Source: Acidobacteriaceae bacterium (GTDB lineage: Bacteria > Acidobacteriota > Terriglobia > Bryobacterales > Bryobacteraceae). Taken from it: DNA of 11,087 nt. Below, piece by piece: positions 1-6,300 of this stretch; position 1 is the stretch's first letter, and each line of letters opens with the position of its first letter. The notes beneath the pieces were generated by a model. That model ran no database searches, had not been told where the DNA came from, and saw nothing but the letters and a program-made list of their open reading frames with translations. The translations under genes were made by a program, and so were the position numbers. The stretch is from NCBI GenBank assembly GCA_019245255.1, contig JAFARV010000537.1:1-11087 (forward strand). The letters are read 5' to 3'.

Positions 1-172
1 GAGTCCGTGCAACTGGCTAGCGCAAAGGGCGCGGATGCATGCCGAGATACAGAAAAGCAACTCCGCTGTTCTTGGCTCGGCGTACCTGACCCCGCGCCCG
101 TTTTGCGCGAGTTGCTTAGAATAATCGCGTGGCGCAAAGCTGACAAACTGATTGTGATGACCGCGCTTGCCT

Positions 173-186
173 TTGACTCGAGTCAA
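173..186. promoter_or_regulatory. Perfect 14-bp palindrome upstream of the slipin gene
   Basis: The sequence TTGACTCGAGTCAA is its own reverse complement and ends 29 bases before the slipin start codon. Perfect 14-bp palindromes are typical of dimeric repressor operators, but the site could also be chance. No convincing -35/-10 pair was found around it. The regulatory role is inference only. Confidence 0.3.
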
Positions 187-215
187 TCGGTTGCAGCCGT
201 CGTCGAGAGGCCCAA

Positions 216-1004
216 GTGATTACATTCTTCTCTGGCGTTTTCCTGATCATTGTTCTGATTTTTGTGTTTTACCTGATTTCGTCCATAAAAATTCTTGCCG
301 AGTACGAGCGCGGAGTCATTTTTCGGCTGGGCCGTGTTTTGCGGCAGCCGAAGGGTCCGGGTATCGTGCTCGTTTTCGCGCCGTTGGACCGAATCGTTCG
401 GACCTCATTGCGTGTGGAAGCGATGGAAGTGCCGCCGCAGGACCTTGTCACGCGTGACAACGTCACCGTGAAGGTCAACGCCGTGGTTTACTTCCGCGTC
501 ATTGACCCTGTTCGCGCCGTTATCGAAGTTACCAATTACCTGTACGCGACCAGCCAACTTGCTCAAACGACGCTGCGGAGCGTTCTCGGCGAAGTCGAAC
601 TGGATGAACTGTTGAGCCAGCGCGAGAAGATCAACGTCCGTTTGCAATCTGTACTGGACCAGCACACAGGCCCGTGGGGCGTCAAAGTGACCCTTGTTGA
701 AGTGAAACAGGTTGACCTGCCGGAACAGATGATCCGTGCGATTGCGCGCCAAGCTGAGGCCGAGCGCGAACGCCGCGCCAAGATCATCCATGCCGAAGGC
801 GAGTACCTTGCAGCCGAAAAGCTCAGCATGGCGGCGGAGCAGATCCAGAAGCAGCCGGTTGCTATCACGCTGCGGTATCTGCAAACGCTGGTTGAAATTG
901 GCGCCGAGAAGAACACAACGGTCGTCTTTCCGGTACCGGTCGACCTGCTTTCATCCATCAAGAGCTTAGTCGAGAACGCCGGCAACGATCGCCGCCCGGC
1001 GTAG
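216..1004 (+). CDS. Slipin / stomatin-like SPFH-domain membrane protein
   Basis: This 262-residue protein is close to the usual slipin length of about 250-260. It has one N-terminal hydrophobic segment (about residues 5-24) followed directly by the stomatin hallmark AEYERGVIFRLGR. The SPFH/Band 7 domain follows (about 28-190), with the typical stretches VKVNAVVYFRV and LRSVLGEVELDELLSQRE. A charged helix, RQAEAERERRAKIIHAEGE, leads into the AAEKLSMAA segment used for oligomerisation. Family members form membrane-associated ring-like oligomers in lipid microdomains and are often encoded with an NfeD-type membrane protease or OB-fold protein; none is seen downstream here, and the upstream side is mostly outside the window. 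The GTG start at 216 was chosen because GAGAGG (205-210) lies 5 bases upstream and it gives a full-length membrane anchor. The substrate or client is unknown. Confidence 0.93.
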   Translation: MITFFSGVFLIIVLIFVFYLISSIKILAEYERGVIFRLGRVLRQPKGPGIVLVFAPLDRIVRTSLRVEAMEVPPQDLVTRDNVTVKVNAVVYFRVIDPVRAVIEVTNYLYATSQLAQTTLRSVLGEVELDELLSQREKINVRLQSVLDQHTGPWGVKVTLVEVKQVDLPEQMIRAIARQAEAERERRAKIIHAEGEYLAAEKLSMAAEQIQKQPVAITLRYLQTLVEIGAEKNTTVVFPVPVDLLSSIKSLVENAGNDRRPA

Positions 1005-1112
1005 AAACCCTGTTAAGGCAGCACCAGTATCGACGGCAAGTACTACTCCGTAAGGTGTGATCCACCCCGGACTTGTAGTCCTGCGGCTCGGGATCAGGGC
1101 CGAACGTTTTCC

Positions 1113-1142
1113 TTGACAACTAATAAGTTTGCATCACATACT
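1113..1142 (+). promoter_or_regulatory. Candidate sigma-70-type promoter for the outer-membrane receptor
   Basis: A consensus TTGACA (1113-1118) is followed, after an 18-base AT-rich spacer, by CATACT (1137-1142, four of six matches to TATAAT). This would start transcription about 105 bases before the receptor ATG. TTGACA is mirrored by TGTCAA at 1144-1149, so the -10 region is bracketed by an inverted pair that could be an operator. The -35 is strong and the -10 is weak; the function is inference. Confidence 0.45.
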
Positions 1143-1243
1143 GTGTCAACTGCCCACGACGGCTATTCGCACCAGGGTGTTGCGATCTGAATGGGGTTTG
1201 ATCACTCGATCACCTCGGCGCGAAACACAACCTGAATAGGCGC

Positions 1244-1250
1244 AAGGAGG
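1244..1250 (+). promoter_or_regulatory. Strong ribosome binding site of the receptor gene
   Basis: AAGGAGG is a full match to the anti-Shine-Dalgarno complement and lies 4 bases before the ATG at 1255. It fixes that start and suggests strong translation, in contrast with the weak sites inside the downstream operon. Confidence 0.85.
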
Positions 1251-1254
1251 CATC

Positions 1255-4200
1255 ATGCTGGGACGAAAATCTTCAAGTATTGCAGTTACTGCTTTGACGC
1301 TGCTGTTGAGCGCGCATCTGTTTGGCCAGGTGACGGCCGACGCAAGCCTGACTGGTGTGGTGACTGACCCCGCAGGGGCGGCCGTCGCCGGCGCCGATGT
1401 GAGGCTGGAAAGCGCCAGTACGGGCGCTGTCCGTCAGACCAAAACGGAAAACAACGGCACTTACCGGTTCGACCTGGTCGCCCCCGGCAAATACACGCTC
1501 ACAGTCTCTTCGCCAGGATTTGAAACCAAGGTGTTTGAAGGGCTAACGCTCGAGGTAGGGCAAACCACGACGAACAACACGAGTCTCGTTATCGGTAAGC
1601 AAACTCAGACCGTTACAGTCGAAGCCGTTCCCATTCTGGTCAACGTCGAAAAGACCGACGTCAGCATGACGGTGACGCCTACCGAGGTCGACAACCTGCC
1701 GCTCCTTGGAAGGGATTTTGCCAGCCTCGCCTTTCTCGCTCCCGGGGTCAAGATGGCCGACTCCTATGACCCAACCAAAAACCGATACACCATTTTGTCC
1801 GTCAATGGGGCCAACGGGCGAAATGTGAACGTTACCGTGAACGGCGTCGACAATAAGGACAACACGGTCGGCGGCCCGGTGATGCAGCTTCCTCTCGAGG
1901 CTGTTCAGGAATTCAATATCAGCACCCAGCGGTTCTCCGCTCAAAACGGCCGTTCTGAAGGCGCAGCTATCAACGTCATCACCAAAGAGGGCACCAACGA
2001 CTTTCACGGATCGCTGTTCGGCTTCTTCCGCGATACGGCGCTGGATACAGATGAACAGATACCGGATGGTCACGGCGGGAGCACCGCCGCTCACCCCGAC
2101 TACAGCCGCCAGTGGTTTGGCGGTTCGATCGGCGGTCCCTTCCTCAAGGACAAACTCTTCGGGTTCTTTGCTATCGAGCGCGAACGGGAGAACCAAGGTT
2201 TGGCTGAAGATGCGAATTCGTACAACCAGCTCGTGCTGGCTAAATCGGCGGGACTGGCGGCACAACCGGCGGCGACGATTCCCCGTCCCTTCTACGAAAC
2301 GCGGTACACGGGCCGCATGGACTGGACCATCAATGAGAAGAATAACGCCTATTGGAGCTATAGCTCACAGGCAAACAACAGCCTGAATGATCAGTCCGAT
2401 GGAACCGGTGACCTGACGAATGGAAATTACACGACCAATCACTTGCAGTTGGCGAATTTTACTTTGAACTCGATTCTCTCGAGTAATACAGTGAATCAGT
2501 TCACTGCCGGCTATCAGTACTGGAACAACGTCATCGCAAGTAACATCAGTGCGCCATTGGTCACATTCCCTAGTGCCTCCTTTGGAACGAATACTAACGT
2601 TCCGCAGCAGTCGTTCCAGCGTAAGTGGCAATTTCGCGATGATATCTCGAAGACCATCGGCAAGCACACCCTGAAAGCGGGCGTTGACTACATTTGGAAC
2701 CCGGTTGAGGGTGGCTTCTTCGAGTTCAGTTCGACGCTTGAAATAGACTTTTCCGCGGATCCCAGCTCAATTCTGGGCGACAAGGTCACCTATCCTCAAG
2801 GTTTTGCGACTCCGGGACTGATAGGCAGTATGTCCGAAGCCAACGGCGATCCTTACTTTAAAGTGGCAACCAAGCAATTAGGCCTGTACTTTCAGGATGA
2901 CTGGAAGGTAACTCCTCGATTGACGCTGAATCTGGGGCTTCGCTGGGACAAGGATTTCAATCTAATCGGTGCATCGGACGTGAAGAGCAGCCGGACGTAT
3001 CTCGAGTTAGTTGCGCTGAATAATCCATACGCCAATCAGTTTGTAAGTAAGCTTCCGCACGATGACAATAAGGATTTCAGCCCTAGATTCGGGTTCGCTT
3101 ACGATGTGACCGGGACGGGAGATCATGTGTTGCGCGGCGGCTACGGTCTCTATTTCGGGAATACCTTCCAGAACATACCGTTGTTTATGGAGCAGATGAG
3201 CAATCCGACAGTCTTTCAGACGGCGCTCAGCCTGACCTCTCCTACCGACATAGTGCCTGGGACGGGGATTCAGCTGGGCAATTGGCGCTACGGTGTGGAT
3301 CCCTTACCCGTGGTCCCGCCGCCTTCAACGCAATTGGCCGATGGCAGTATCGGACGCCTGATGGACCCGAATTACCGGAACCCGGTCGCCGAGGAGTTCA
3401 ACCTCGGCTATAGTTGGTCGCCTCATAAGACATTTGTTGTGGAAGCCGAGTATACCCACGTGCTCGGGTTACATGAGAACAAAACCATCAATATTGATCA
3501 ACGCGTGCCAACGAACGGCGTTTGCTGCACTGCGCCGCTTAATGCGGCCTTTGCGGCGGCGGGGCAACCCGTGCTCGCCAGTGTGCGCGACGAGCAATCA
3601 ATCGGCCGCTCGCATTATGACGGCTATAACGTCAGCTACCGGCAGCGAGCAGGCCGGCGTTTCACAATAGACGCCAATTATACGCTTTCCTGGGCGTATT
3701 CCTATGATGGCGGCCAACCCTCATTCCGCAACTATCCGAGACTTGCTACCAACCCCTTCGCGTATTACGAATGGGGCCCTTCACCGAATGACGAGCGGCA
3801 TCACGTCACGATCAGCGGCATCGCGAACCTGCCTTGGGGATTGCAGCTTGCGCCGATCGTACAGGCCGGTTCACCGCGACCATACGAAAACGGCAACCCA
3901 TCCAATAACGTCAGCATTACCAATTCGTCAAACACCCTGAACACAGGCGGCGGCACGTTTAGTGCGGTCGTAGTTCCGTCGCTGGATCCTACCGACTGGT
4001 TTGCCTTTGCCGGCAACAACAAGGGCGCCCAGAACTGTTTTTACGGACTGAACGGTGTGGCCCCCGGCGGATGCACCATCGCGAAATACGATCCGCTTCG
4101 CGGCGACCCGTTCTTTGAACTGGACCTGCGGCTCGGGAAAACGATCAGGCTCGGCGAGCGCGCAAGGCTCGAGTTGATCGCCCAGGCTTTTAATCTGACG

Positions 4201-4344
4201 AACCGGGCGAACTACGGGAACGATTACAACAACAACATCGCGAGTCCGAAGACCTTCGGTCATCCGGAGGGTTTCATCAACCCAAGCAGCACGATCATCC
4301 CGCGATCGCTCTGGAGCGAATTCGGCGCCCGCTTCAGTTTTTGA
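1255..4344 (+). CDS. Oar-like TonB-dependent outer-membrane receptor
   Basis: A 1029-residue outer-membrane protein of the type with a carboxypeptidase-regulatory-like domain, plug and barrel. A signal peptide occupies about residues 1-25 (basic MLGRK, hydrophobic core, end near AHLFGQ). A beta-sandwich domain follows (about 29-115: LTGVVTDPAGAAVAGADV, then NGTYRFDLVAPGKYTLTVS). Next is a plug-like region (about 120-245) with VDNLPLLGRDFASLAFLAPG, VNGVDNKDN and GTNDFHGSLFGFFRD. The rest is a predicted beta-barrel with many aromatic-rich strands, such as QLGLYFQDDWKVTPRLTLNL. The protein ends in GARFSF; a C-terminal phenylalanine is the usual BAM-complex recognition signal. Cysteines occur as VCCTA (about 757-761) and in NCFYGLNGVAPGGC, probably in surface loops. 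Related Oar proteins act in adhesion, protein export or uptake of large substrates. The ligand here cannot be told, and I see no TonB box that I would assign. It is probably monocistronic, with its own promoter and ribosome binding site. Confidence 0.93.
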   Translation: MLGRKSSSIAVTALTLLLSAHLFGQVTADASLTGVVTDPAGAAVAGADVRLESASTGAVRQTKTENNGTYRFDLVAPGKYTLTVSSPGFETKVFEGLTLEVGQTTTNNTSLVIGKQTQTVTVEAVPILVNVEKTDVSMTVTPTEVDNLPLLGRDFASLAFLAPGVKMADSYDPTKNRYTILSVNGANGRNVNVTVNGVDNKDNTVGGPVMQLPLEAVQEFNISTQRFSAQNGRSEGAAINVITKEGTNDFHGSLFGFFRDTALDTDEQIPDGHGGSTAAHPDYSRQWFGGSIGGPFLKDKLFGFFAIERERENQGLAEDANSYNQLVLAKSAGLAAQPAATIPRPFYETRYTGRMDWTINEKNNAYWSYSSQANNSLNDQSDGTGDLTNGNYTTNHLQLANFTLNSILSSNTVNQFTAGYQYWNNVIASNISAPLVTFPSASFGTNTNVPQQSFQRKWQFRDDISKTIGKHTLKAGVDYIWNPVEGGFFEFSSTLEIDFSADPSSILGDKVTYPQGFATPGLIGSMSEANGDPYFKVATKQLGLYFQDDWKVTPRLTLNLGLRWDKDFNLIGASDVKSSRTYLELVALNNPYANQFVSKLPHDDNKDFSPRFGFAYDVTGTGDHVLRGGYGLYFGNTFQNIPLFMEQMSNPTVFQTALSLTSPTDIVPGTGIQLGNWRYGVDPLPVVPPPSTQLADGSIGRLMDPNYRNPVAEEFNLGYSWSPHKTFVVEAEYTHVLGLHENKTINIDQRVPTNGVCCTAPLNAAFAAAGQPVLASVRDEQSIGRSHYDGYNVSYRQRAGRRFTIDANYTLSWAYSYDGGQPSFRNYPRLATNPFAYYEWGPSPNDERHHVTISGIANLPWGLQLAPIVQAGSPRPYENGNPSNNVSITNSSNTLNTGGGTFSAVVVPSLDPTDWFAFAGNNKGAQNCFYGLNGVAPGGCTIAKYDPLRGDPFFELDLRLGKTIRLGERARLELIAQAFNLTNRANYGNDYNNNIASPKTFGHPEGFINPSSTIIPRSLWSEFGARFSF

Positions 4345-4368
4345 AAACTGACCGAAGCACGGGCCTTC

Positions 4369-4414
4369 CCTCCCGGTCTCGCCCCCGTTGCGGTAAACTG
4401 CGTTAGCCGGGAGG
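4369..4414 (+). terminator. GC-rich hairpin downstream of the receptor gene
   Basis: CCTCCCGG (4369-4376) pairs perfectly with CCGGGAGG (4407-4414) across a 30-base loop, which itself can fold weakly (GCGG-TAAA-CTGC). It lies 25 bases after the receptor stop codon and about 60 bases before the next gene. There is no U-tract after the stem, so it may be a weak terminator, an mRNA-stabilising 3' end, or a leader structure of the downstream operon. Confidence 0.35.
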
Positions 4415-4459
4415 CCTCGGCGGTGCTGGAACCTGAATCGGTCCGGCACGTCTGTCTTT

Positions 4460-4466
4460 GGAGGGG
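4460..4466 (+). promoter_or_regulatory. Ribosome binding site deciding the FHA gene start
   Basis: GGAGGGG lies 6 bases before the TTG at 4473, and no other good site exists nearby. A longer reading from the TTG at 4458 would overlap this site and have no Shine-Dalgarno sequence of its own, so 4473 is preferred. Confidence 0.6.
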
Positions 4467-4472
4467 TGCGGT

Positions 4473-5282
4473 TTGGGGGCCCGGAATCAGAGCCTGACTG
4501 AAACCAAGTTCGACGGGACGGTGATCGTAGACGAGCTGATCCGCAACATGGAACTGGGTCAGTTCCAGATGGCTTACGCCGTCCTGCTGCCCTGTGTTTT
4601 CACCGTTTACCTCCACCCGGAAGACCACTCCAACTTGACAGGCGTTTTTGACCTAGTTATCGATGACGCGAAAAAGGCTTTGCGCGCCCGGGTGGCACAG
4701 CTGAATGCCCAGCCAACGGTCTTGGGGGTGAGCCGTGCACCGAAGGGCCGCAAAGAATACAAAATAGCCTGCATTGACTGGAGCATCCAGTTTCTCCCGC
4801 ACGACGAAGTGCCGCGCGGTGACGTCGAAATCCACTCGGAGCTGAACGAAGCACCGCAGCCGGGCTTTCGAGGCACGAAAACGACCTTATTAGAGCGCTC
4901 GGCAACGGCCACCGTCCAGCGCGACACGCCCGCAGCCCCGGAATCCCGCCGGCCTGCCGACAACGTGTTTGCCGAAATCCGCTACGAAGACGAATCGGGA
5001 CATCAGATCTACCTGGTGACCCAGAACCGCACTCGCATCGGGCGGGGCGGCGACGGACAGGCTGTCGAGCTGGCGCTATACACGACGGACGAAGTATCGC
5101 GAGAGCATCTGGTGATCCGCCGCGACGCTGCAACCGGAATTTTCTTCATTCTCGACCAGAGCAAAAACGGAACATGGATCGACGGCAAGCGGCTCCGCAA
5201 AGGTGTTGAGGAGCTCTTGCCGAACGACGCGAACATTGGTGTTGGGGAGGTGCTGAAGCTCACGTTTCAGGCACGCAAATGA
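4473..5282 (+). CDS. FhaA-like protein: DUF3662-type N-terminal domain plus FHA domain
   Basis: About 269 residues from a TTG start. The N-terminal half (about residues 10-115, with VYLHPEDHSNLTGVFDLVIDDAKKAL in two adjoining parts) resembles the FhaA_N/DUF3662 domain of actinobacterial FhaA. A linker of low complexity follows (about 115-165). The C-terminal FHA domain (about 170-266) has all the signature residues: G190-R191-G192, S209-R210-E211-H212 and N232-G233-T234-W235. FHA domains bind phosphothreonine peptides. In mycobacteria FhaA recognises a phosphorylated wall-synthesis protein, MviN/MurJ, made a target by PknB. I therefore infer a cytoplasmic adaptor reading the phosphorylation made by the kinase of this operon. 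There is no membrane segment. It is the first gene of the operon and its stop overlaps the next start as ATGA (5279-5282). A start at 4458 would add five residues. Confidence 0.88.
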   Translation: MGARNQSLTETKFDGTVIVDELIRNMELGQFQMAYAVLLPCVFTVYLHPEDHSNLTGVFDLVIDDAKKALRARVAQLNAQPTVLGVSRAPKGRKEYKIACIDWSIQFLPHDEVPRGDVEIHSELNEAPQPGFRGTKTTLLERSATATVQRDTPAAPESRRPADNVFAEIRYEDESGHQIYLVTQNRTRIGRGGDGQAVELALYTTDEVSREHLVIRRDAATGIFFILDQSKNGTWIDGKRLRKGVEELLPNDANIGVGEVLKLTFQARK

Positions 5283-5380
5283 AATGGATTTACGTGGCAC
5301 ATATCCCCTATGTGCTGGTTTTTTTGTTTGTCGCGATGGCAGTCGTGTGCGCGAACTGGCCACGGCGTAGAAGGCAATGA
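5279..5380 (+). CDS. 33-residue single-pass membrane peptide, translationally coupled
   Basis: A 33-codon gene fills the gap between the FHA and phosphatase genes exactly. Its ATG overlaps the FHA stop (ATGA, 5279-5282) and its TGA overlaps the phosphatase start (ATGA, 5377-5380). The product begins MKWIYVAHIPYVL, has one hydrophobic helix (about residues 4-25) and ends in a basic tail, WPRRRRQ. By the positive-inside rule the tail should face the cytoplasm, with the N-terminus out. There is no signal-peptide cleavage site and no strong Shine-Dalgarno sequence, as expected for a coupled gene. The perfect fit at both ends argues that it is translated. The family is not recognised. It may be a small membrane partner of the kinase, phosphatase or wall synthase, or it may serve mainly to pass ribosomes to the next gene. 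Confidence 0.7.
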   Translation: MKWIYVAHIPYVLVFLFVAMAVVCANWPRRRRQ

Positions 5381-6300
5381 ACGCGATCGTGGCGTGGAAA
5401 GCAGGATCGGCTAGCGACGCGGGTCTCGCAAGAGGCATTAACGAGGACCGTGTCCTGGTGGATGATCAGAACGGTGTATTTGCCGTCATCGATGGCCTCG
5501 GTGGGCACGCTGCCGGGGAGATGGCTGCGGAAACAGCGGCAGCCTCAATCCGCGAACAGAAGTACGACGCGACGGTCGATCCGGAACGGTTTATACGAAC
5601 TGCGATTACCGATGCGAACAACCGGGTCTACGATCTGGCCAAAACCAACGCTGACTGGTCTGGTATGGCGTGCGTGCTGACTCTCGCGGTTCTGCGGGAG
5701 GAGGAGTTGACAGTCGGACACGTGGGCGACACTCGCCTGTATCTCGTCTGGAACGGCACGCTTCGCAAGATTACGTCTGATCACTCGCCCGTGGGTGAGT
5801 TGGAAGATGGCGGTCAACTCACGGAAGAAGAGGCGATGCGGCATCCGAGGCGCAACGAAGTATTTCGCGACGTCGGATCCCGTCTGCGTGAGCCGGACGA
5901 TAAAGGCTTCATCGAGATCAAACGGCTACCGTGCAAACCCGATGCAGCGCTCCTGCTTTGCACCGACGGCCTGACGGACGTGCTCCCGTCTCCGCAGATT
6001 ACGGAAATTATCGACCGCTATGACGGTGATGTTGATGCCGTCGCGCACCAGCTTGTCGCCGCTGCCAATCAAGCCGGCGGCACAGACAATATCAGCCTTA
6101 TTTTTATCGCGGGACCCGAATTTCTCGGCGCGCATTCCGCCACGCTCACCGAAACCCGCACACGCCACGCCGTTACCCGGCCGAGAAGAAGACGGCTTCC
6201 ATGGCGAAGCATCTGGGGCAGCGTGTTCTGGCTTGTTGTGGGCTTCGTACTCGGTATCCTTCTCTGGTCACAGATCGCCAGACTGCGGTGGCACATATGA
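5377..6300 (+). CDS. PP2C-family Ser/Thr protein phosphatase with C-terminal membrane anchor
   Basis: A 307-residue metal-dependent phosphatase of the PstP/Stp1 type, which removes phosphate from Ser/Thr residues using two Mn/Mg ions. The motifs are in order: N22-E23-D24 near the start; D39-G-L-G-G-H44, the metal-binding motif; G117-D118-T119-R120; D135-H-S-P; T196-D197-G198; and G235-T236-D237-N238. The metal-ligand aspartates D24, D39, D197 and D237 are all present, so it should be active. A short basic linker (PRRRRLPWR) precedes one hydrophobic helix (about 280-298) that ends the protein, so the catalytic domain faces the cytoplasm. Its natural partner is the kinase encoded immediately downstream, whose ATG overlaps its stop (ATGA, 6297-6300). 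AGAAGG at 5369-5374 is close to its own start, but coupling to the small upstream gene is likely the main route of translation. Confidence 0.93.
   Translation: MNAIVAWKAGSASDAGLARGINEDRVLVDDQNGVFAVIDGLGGHAAGEMAAETAAASIREQKYDATVDPERFIRTAITDANNRVYDLAKTNADWSGMACVLTLAVLREEELTVGHVGDTRLYLVWNGTLRKITSDHSPVGELEDGGQLTEEEAMRHPRRNEVFRDVGSRLREPDDKGFIEIKRLPCKPDAALLLCTDGLTDVLPSPQITEIIDRYDGDVDAVAHQLVAAANQAGGTDNISLIFIAGPEFLGAHSATLTETRTRHAVTRPRRRRLPWRSIWGSVFWLVVGFVLGILLWSQIARLRWHI

Larger units (their letters stand above)
1005..1254. other. Intergenic region between slipin and receptor genes
   Basis: These 250 bases contain no supported gene. They hold a candidate promoter (1113-1142), a short hairpin GGACT-TGT-AGTCC at 1069-1081, and an inverted repeat TGATC-ACTC-GATCA at 1199-1212 in the probable leader of the receptor mRNA. 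Neither hairpin is followed by a U-tract, so I do not call a terminator for the slipin gene. Confidence 0.6.

Noticed and set aside
1..219. Open frame ending in a TGA that overlaps the slipin GTG start
   Set aside because: The 70-odd residues show no recognisable domain, signal or membrane pattern and do not look like the NfeD protein often beside slipins. A stop-free stretch of this size is common at this GC content. It could be the tail of an upstream gene, but the sequence does not show it.
1069..1081. GGACT-TGT-AGTCC hairpin as a slipin terminator
   Set aside because: The stem is only 5 bp, there is no U-tract, and it lies 65 bases past the stop codon.
6201..6296. Longer kinase reading from the ATG at 6201
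   Set aside because: The extra 32 residues come from the coding sequence of the phosphatase membrane anchor in another frame and lie outside the kinase fold; the ATGA overlap at 6297 fits the operon pattern.
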